DNA of 7,474 nucleotides. Source: Rhodoferax sp. (GTDB lineage: Bacteria; Pseudomonadota; Gammaproteobacteria; Burkholderiales; Burkholderiaceae_C). Made by a program: the position numbers and the translations under genes. The notes under the pieces are model-generated. The model worked only from the letters and a program-made list of their open reading frames with translations, was not told where the DNA came from and did not search any database. This document shows, in pieces, positions 5,858-7,474 of the stretch; the first letter of the stretch is position 1; the number at the start of each line of letters is the position of its first letter. Location: contig JAQSDS010000053.1 of assembly GCA_029946045.1 (NCBI GenBank), positions 1 to 7,474 of the forward strand, written 5' to 3'.

Positions 5858-7351
5858 CTATTTGTCGCCCAGGCGGATCGCCTTGCTGACCAGCTGGTGA
5901 ACACCGCCCACCATGCTCATGTTGAAACCGTAATACGGCAGGACCTTGGTAAATTGGGCTTTGCAAATAGCGCAGATGGTGGCCATGAAATTGACCTGAT
6001 GCTCGTCCACCACCTGCTTGAGCGCTTCCATGCGCGGCAAAGCGCCCTTGACGCGGAGTTCCATCAGGTCGTCGGTCAGCAGACCGCCACCGCCGCCACA
6101 GCAAAAAGTGCTTTCATGGATGGTCTCGGGTGACATGTCGTAAAAATGGTTGGCCACCGACGTGATGATGCGCCGGGGAATAACAAACTGCCCCCCTGCC
6201 ATGCTGCCCATGCGTGAGCCACGCGCCACGTTGCACGAATCATGGAAAGTGATGATGCGGTGGTCGTTGGCCTCTTTGTCAAACTGCAGGGCGCCGCGCT
6301 GGATCAGGTCGTCGGTGAACTCGCAGATGTGCTGCGGCACCGGGTAGCGCTGGTCCAGGTAGTCGAACGGGCCAATCAAGGTGTTCCAGAAGCTATAAGC
6401 CACGCGCCAGGCATGGCCACATTCACCCACCACGATGCGTTTCACACCCAGCTCGAGCGCAGCTTCCTTGACGCGCATCGAGATGTTGCGCATTTGCTCG
6501 TAGTTGCCAATGAACATGCCGAAGTTACCGGCTTCCGAGGCGTGGGAACTCAGCGTCCAGCTGATGCCGGCAGCATGAAACACCTTGGCATAACCGATCA
6601 GGCTCTCCACATGCGGTTCCGAGAAAAAGTCGGCTGACGGCGTGATCAGCAGCACCTCGGCACCCTTGACGTCGATAGGGAATTTGATGTCCAGACCGGT
6701 CTCGTCTTTGGTGTCTTCTTCCAGGCCTTCGAGCGTGTTGATCAGCGCCGGGCCGGGCAGACCCAGGTTGTTGCCGATGCGGTGCACCTTGCCAATGATC
6801 TCGTTGGAATACTTTTGGCCCAGGCCGATCGAGTCCATGATCTCGCGCGCGGCCATGGTGACCTCGGCGGTGTCGATGCCGTAAGGACAAAACACCGAGC
6901 AGCGGCGGCACTCGGAGCACTGGTTGAAATAGCTGTACCACTCGTCGAGCACTTCGCGTGTCAGGTCGACCGCGCCCACCAGTTTGGGGAAATGTTTGCC
7001 AGCAAAGGTGAAGTAGCGGCGATACACCTTGCGCATCAGGTCCTGGCGTGCCACCGGCATGTTCTTGGGGTCACCCGAACCCAGGAAATAATGGCATTTA
7101 TCGGAGCAGGCACCGCAATGCACACAGGCGTCCATGTAGACCTGCAGCGAGCGGTATTTGCCCAGCATCTCGCCCATTTTGGCGATGGCTTTTTCCTGCC
7201 AGTCCTCAGCAAGTTCCTCAGGAAAGCCCAAGGCCTTCTGGATCGGGCCCGAGGCCGGGAACGACTTGATGTGCGACATGGCCCCGACTTGCACCAGGGG
7301 AATCACGGGGTAGCTCTTGAGCTTGGGAGTTTCAAACTTAGCGGTTGCCAT
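5858..7351 (-). CDS. dsrK: DsrK, HdrD-like cytoplasmic iron-sulfur subunit that reacts with DsrC
   Basis: The product has 497 residues. Two ferredoxin-type [4Fe-4S] motifs are complete: C76/79/82/86 (CVHCGACSDKC) and C145/148/151/155 (CSECRRCSVFCP). The C-terminal half holds the cysteine-rich (CCG) regions of the heterodisulfide reductase HdrD family: C311 in GECGHAW, C373 in HDSCNVARG, C417-C418 followed by GGGGG, and C460/C463 in CAIC. In this family they hold a catalytic non-cubane cluster. Family knowledge: DsrK lies on the cytoplasmic face, bound to DsrM, and exchanges electrons with the disulfide or trisulfide of DsrC. In sulfur oxidisers it is thought to release or process DsrC-bound sulfur after DsrAB. 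The start follows the dsrM stop by nine bases with only weak purine-rich sequence, which suggests coupling to dsrM. A plain HdrD or GlpC-like protein is the alternative, but length, motifs and neighbours fit DsrK. Confidence 0.97.
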   Translation of the reverse strand: MATAKFETPKLKSYPVIPLVQVGAMSHIKSFPASGPIQKALGFPEELAEDWQEKAIAKMGEMLGKYRSLQVYMDACVHCGACSDKCHYFLGSGDPKNMPVARQDLMRKVYRRYFTFAGKHFPKLVGAVDLTREVLDEWYSYFNQCSECRRCSVFCPYGIDTAEVTMAAREIMDSIGLGQKYSNEIIGKVHRIGNNLGLPGPALINTLEGLEEDTKDETGLDIKFPIDVKGAEVLLITPSADFFSEPHVESLIGYAKVFHAAGISWTLSSHASEAGNFGMFIGNYEQMRNISMRVKEAALELGVKRIVVGECGHAWRVAYSFWNTLIGPFDYLDQRYPVPQHICEFTDDLIQRGALQFDKEANDHRIITFHDSCNVARGSRMGSMAGGQFVIPRRIITSVANHFYDMSPETIHESTFCCGGGGGLLTDDLMELRVKGALPRMEALKQVVDEHQVNFMATICAICKAQFTKVLPYYGFNMSMVGGVHQLVSKAIRLGDK

Positions 7352-7360
7352 GGTGTGTGC

Positions 7361-7474
7361 TCAGGCTTTTTTGTCCAGCGCGGCTGCCCAGGCCGAAATA
7401 TGGCGAACTTCGCGGGCGTTGTCGGCCTGGTTGCGGGTCGGGCTGAAAAACAATCCGGGCGCATGCAGTAATTT
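7361..7474 (-). CDS. dsrM: DsrM, C-terminal tail only (gene continues beyond the window)
   Basis: Reading the minus strand from 7474 gives 37 codons and then TGA at 7361-7363. The residues include FFSPTRNQADNAREVRHIS and a last tryptophan-containing stretch, WAAALDKKA. This polar, arginine-rich tail resembles the cytoplasmic C-terminus of DsrM/NarI-like haem b membrane subunits, from memory of the family. Its position nine bases before dsrK fits the M-K order of all dsr complexes. Family knowledge: DsrM is a five- to six-helix haem b protein that works with DsrK at the quinone pool. No membrane segments or haem ligands are visible in this short piece, so the call rests mainly on the tail and the context. 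Confidence 0.85.
   Translation of the reverse strand, partial: KLLHAPGLFFSPTRNQADNAREVRHISAWAAALDKKA

Noticed and set aside
5815..5904. A longer dsrL starting at 5904 inside dsrK.
   Set aside because: The extra 30 residues are the dsrK tail read in another frame. The ATG at 5814 has a strong AGGAG site.
1..7474. Search by eye for CRISPR arrays, tRNA or rRNA genes, insertion sequences and internal promoters.
   Set aside because: The window is almost wholly coding on one strand with short gaps. No regularly spaced repeats, transposase or RNA-gene signatures were seen.

Overview
The window is the middle and distal part of a dissimilatory sulfur-metabolism (dsr) operon. Every gene is on the minus strand, so transcription runs from position 7474 towards position 1. 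In that order the genes are the last 37 codons of dsrM, then complete dsrK, dsrL, dsrJ, dsrO and dsrP, and then dsrN, which runs off the left edge of the window and probably lacks only its last few tens of residues. This is the M-K-L-J-O-P-N order known from sulfur-oxidising Proteobacteria such as Allochromatium vinosum. DsrL, and its place between dsrK and dsrJ, point to the oxidative (reverse Dsr) form of the pathway rather than to a classical Gram-negative sulfate reducer.

The organism looks like a GC-rich proteobacterium. A highly structured GC-rich element between dsrL and dsrJ resembles, from memory, a dispersed intergenic repeat of Comamonadaceae (Burkholderiales: Rhodoferax, Polaromonas, Variovorax and relatives). 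A Rhodoferax-like betaproteobacterial sulfur oxidiser is therefore the best guess. This assignment is inference and was not tested by any search.

Layout: 7361-7474 dsrM C-terminus; 5858-7351 dsrK; 3856-5814 dsrL, with a clear AGGAG ribosome-binding site; 3755-3855 a 101-base gap almost filled by the inverted-repeat element; 3344-3754 dsrJ; 2580-3347 dsrO, overlapping dsrJ by ATGA; 1340-2563 dsrP; 1-1327 dsrN. Other gaps are 9 to 43 bases. No stretch over 300 bases lacks a gene. No promoter, terminator, RNA gene, CRISPR array or insertion sequence was seen.

How the parts work together: DsrM, K, J, O and P form a membrane complex. DsrM (haem b) and DsrP (NrfD-like) are quinone-interacting membrane subunits. 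DsrO (four [4Fe-4S] clusters) and DsrJ (three haems c) face the periplasm. DsrK (HdrD-like) faces the cytoplasm and exchanges electrons with the sulfur carrier DsrC. DsrL is a soluble flavin/iron-sulfur NAD(P)-linked partner of the sulfite reductase DsrAB. DsrN is thought to amidate sirohaem for DsrAB. The genes for DsrAB, DsrEFH and DsrC are expected beyond position 7474.

I do not see a previously undescribed system. The points most worth a second look are the repeat inside the operon and its effect on the dsrJ start, the predicted NADH preference of DsrL, and the conserved extra cysteine of DsrJ.
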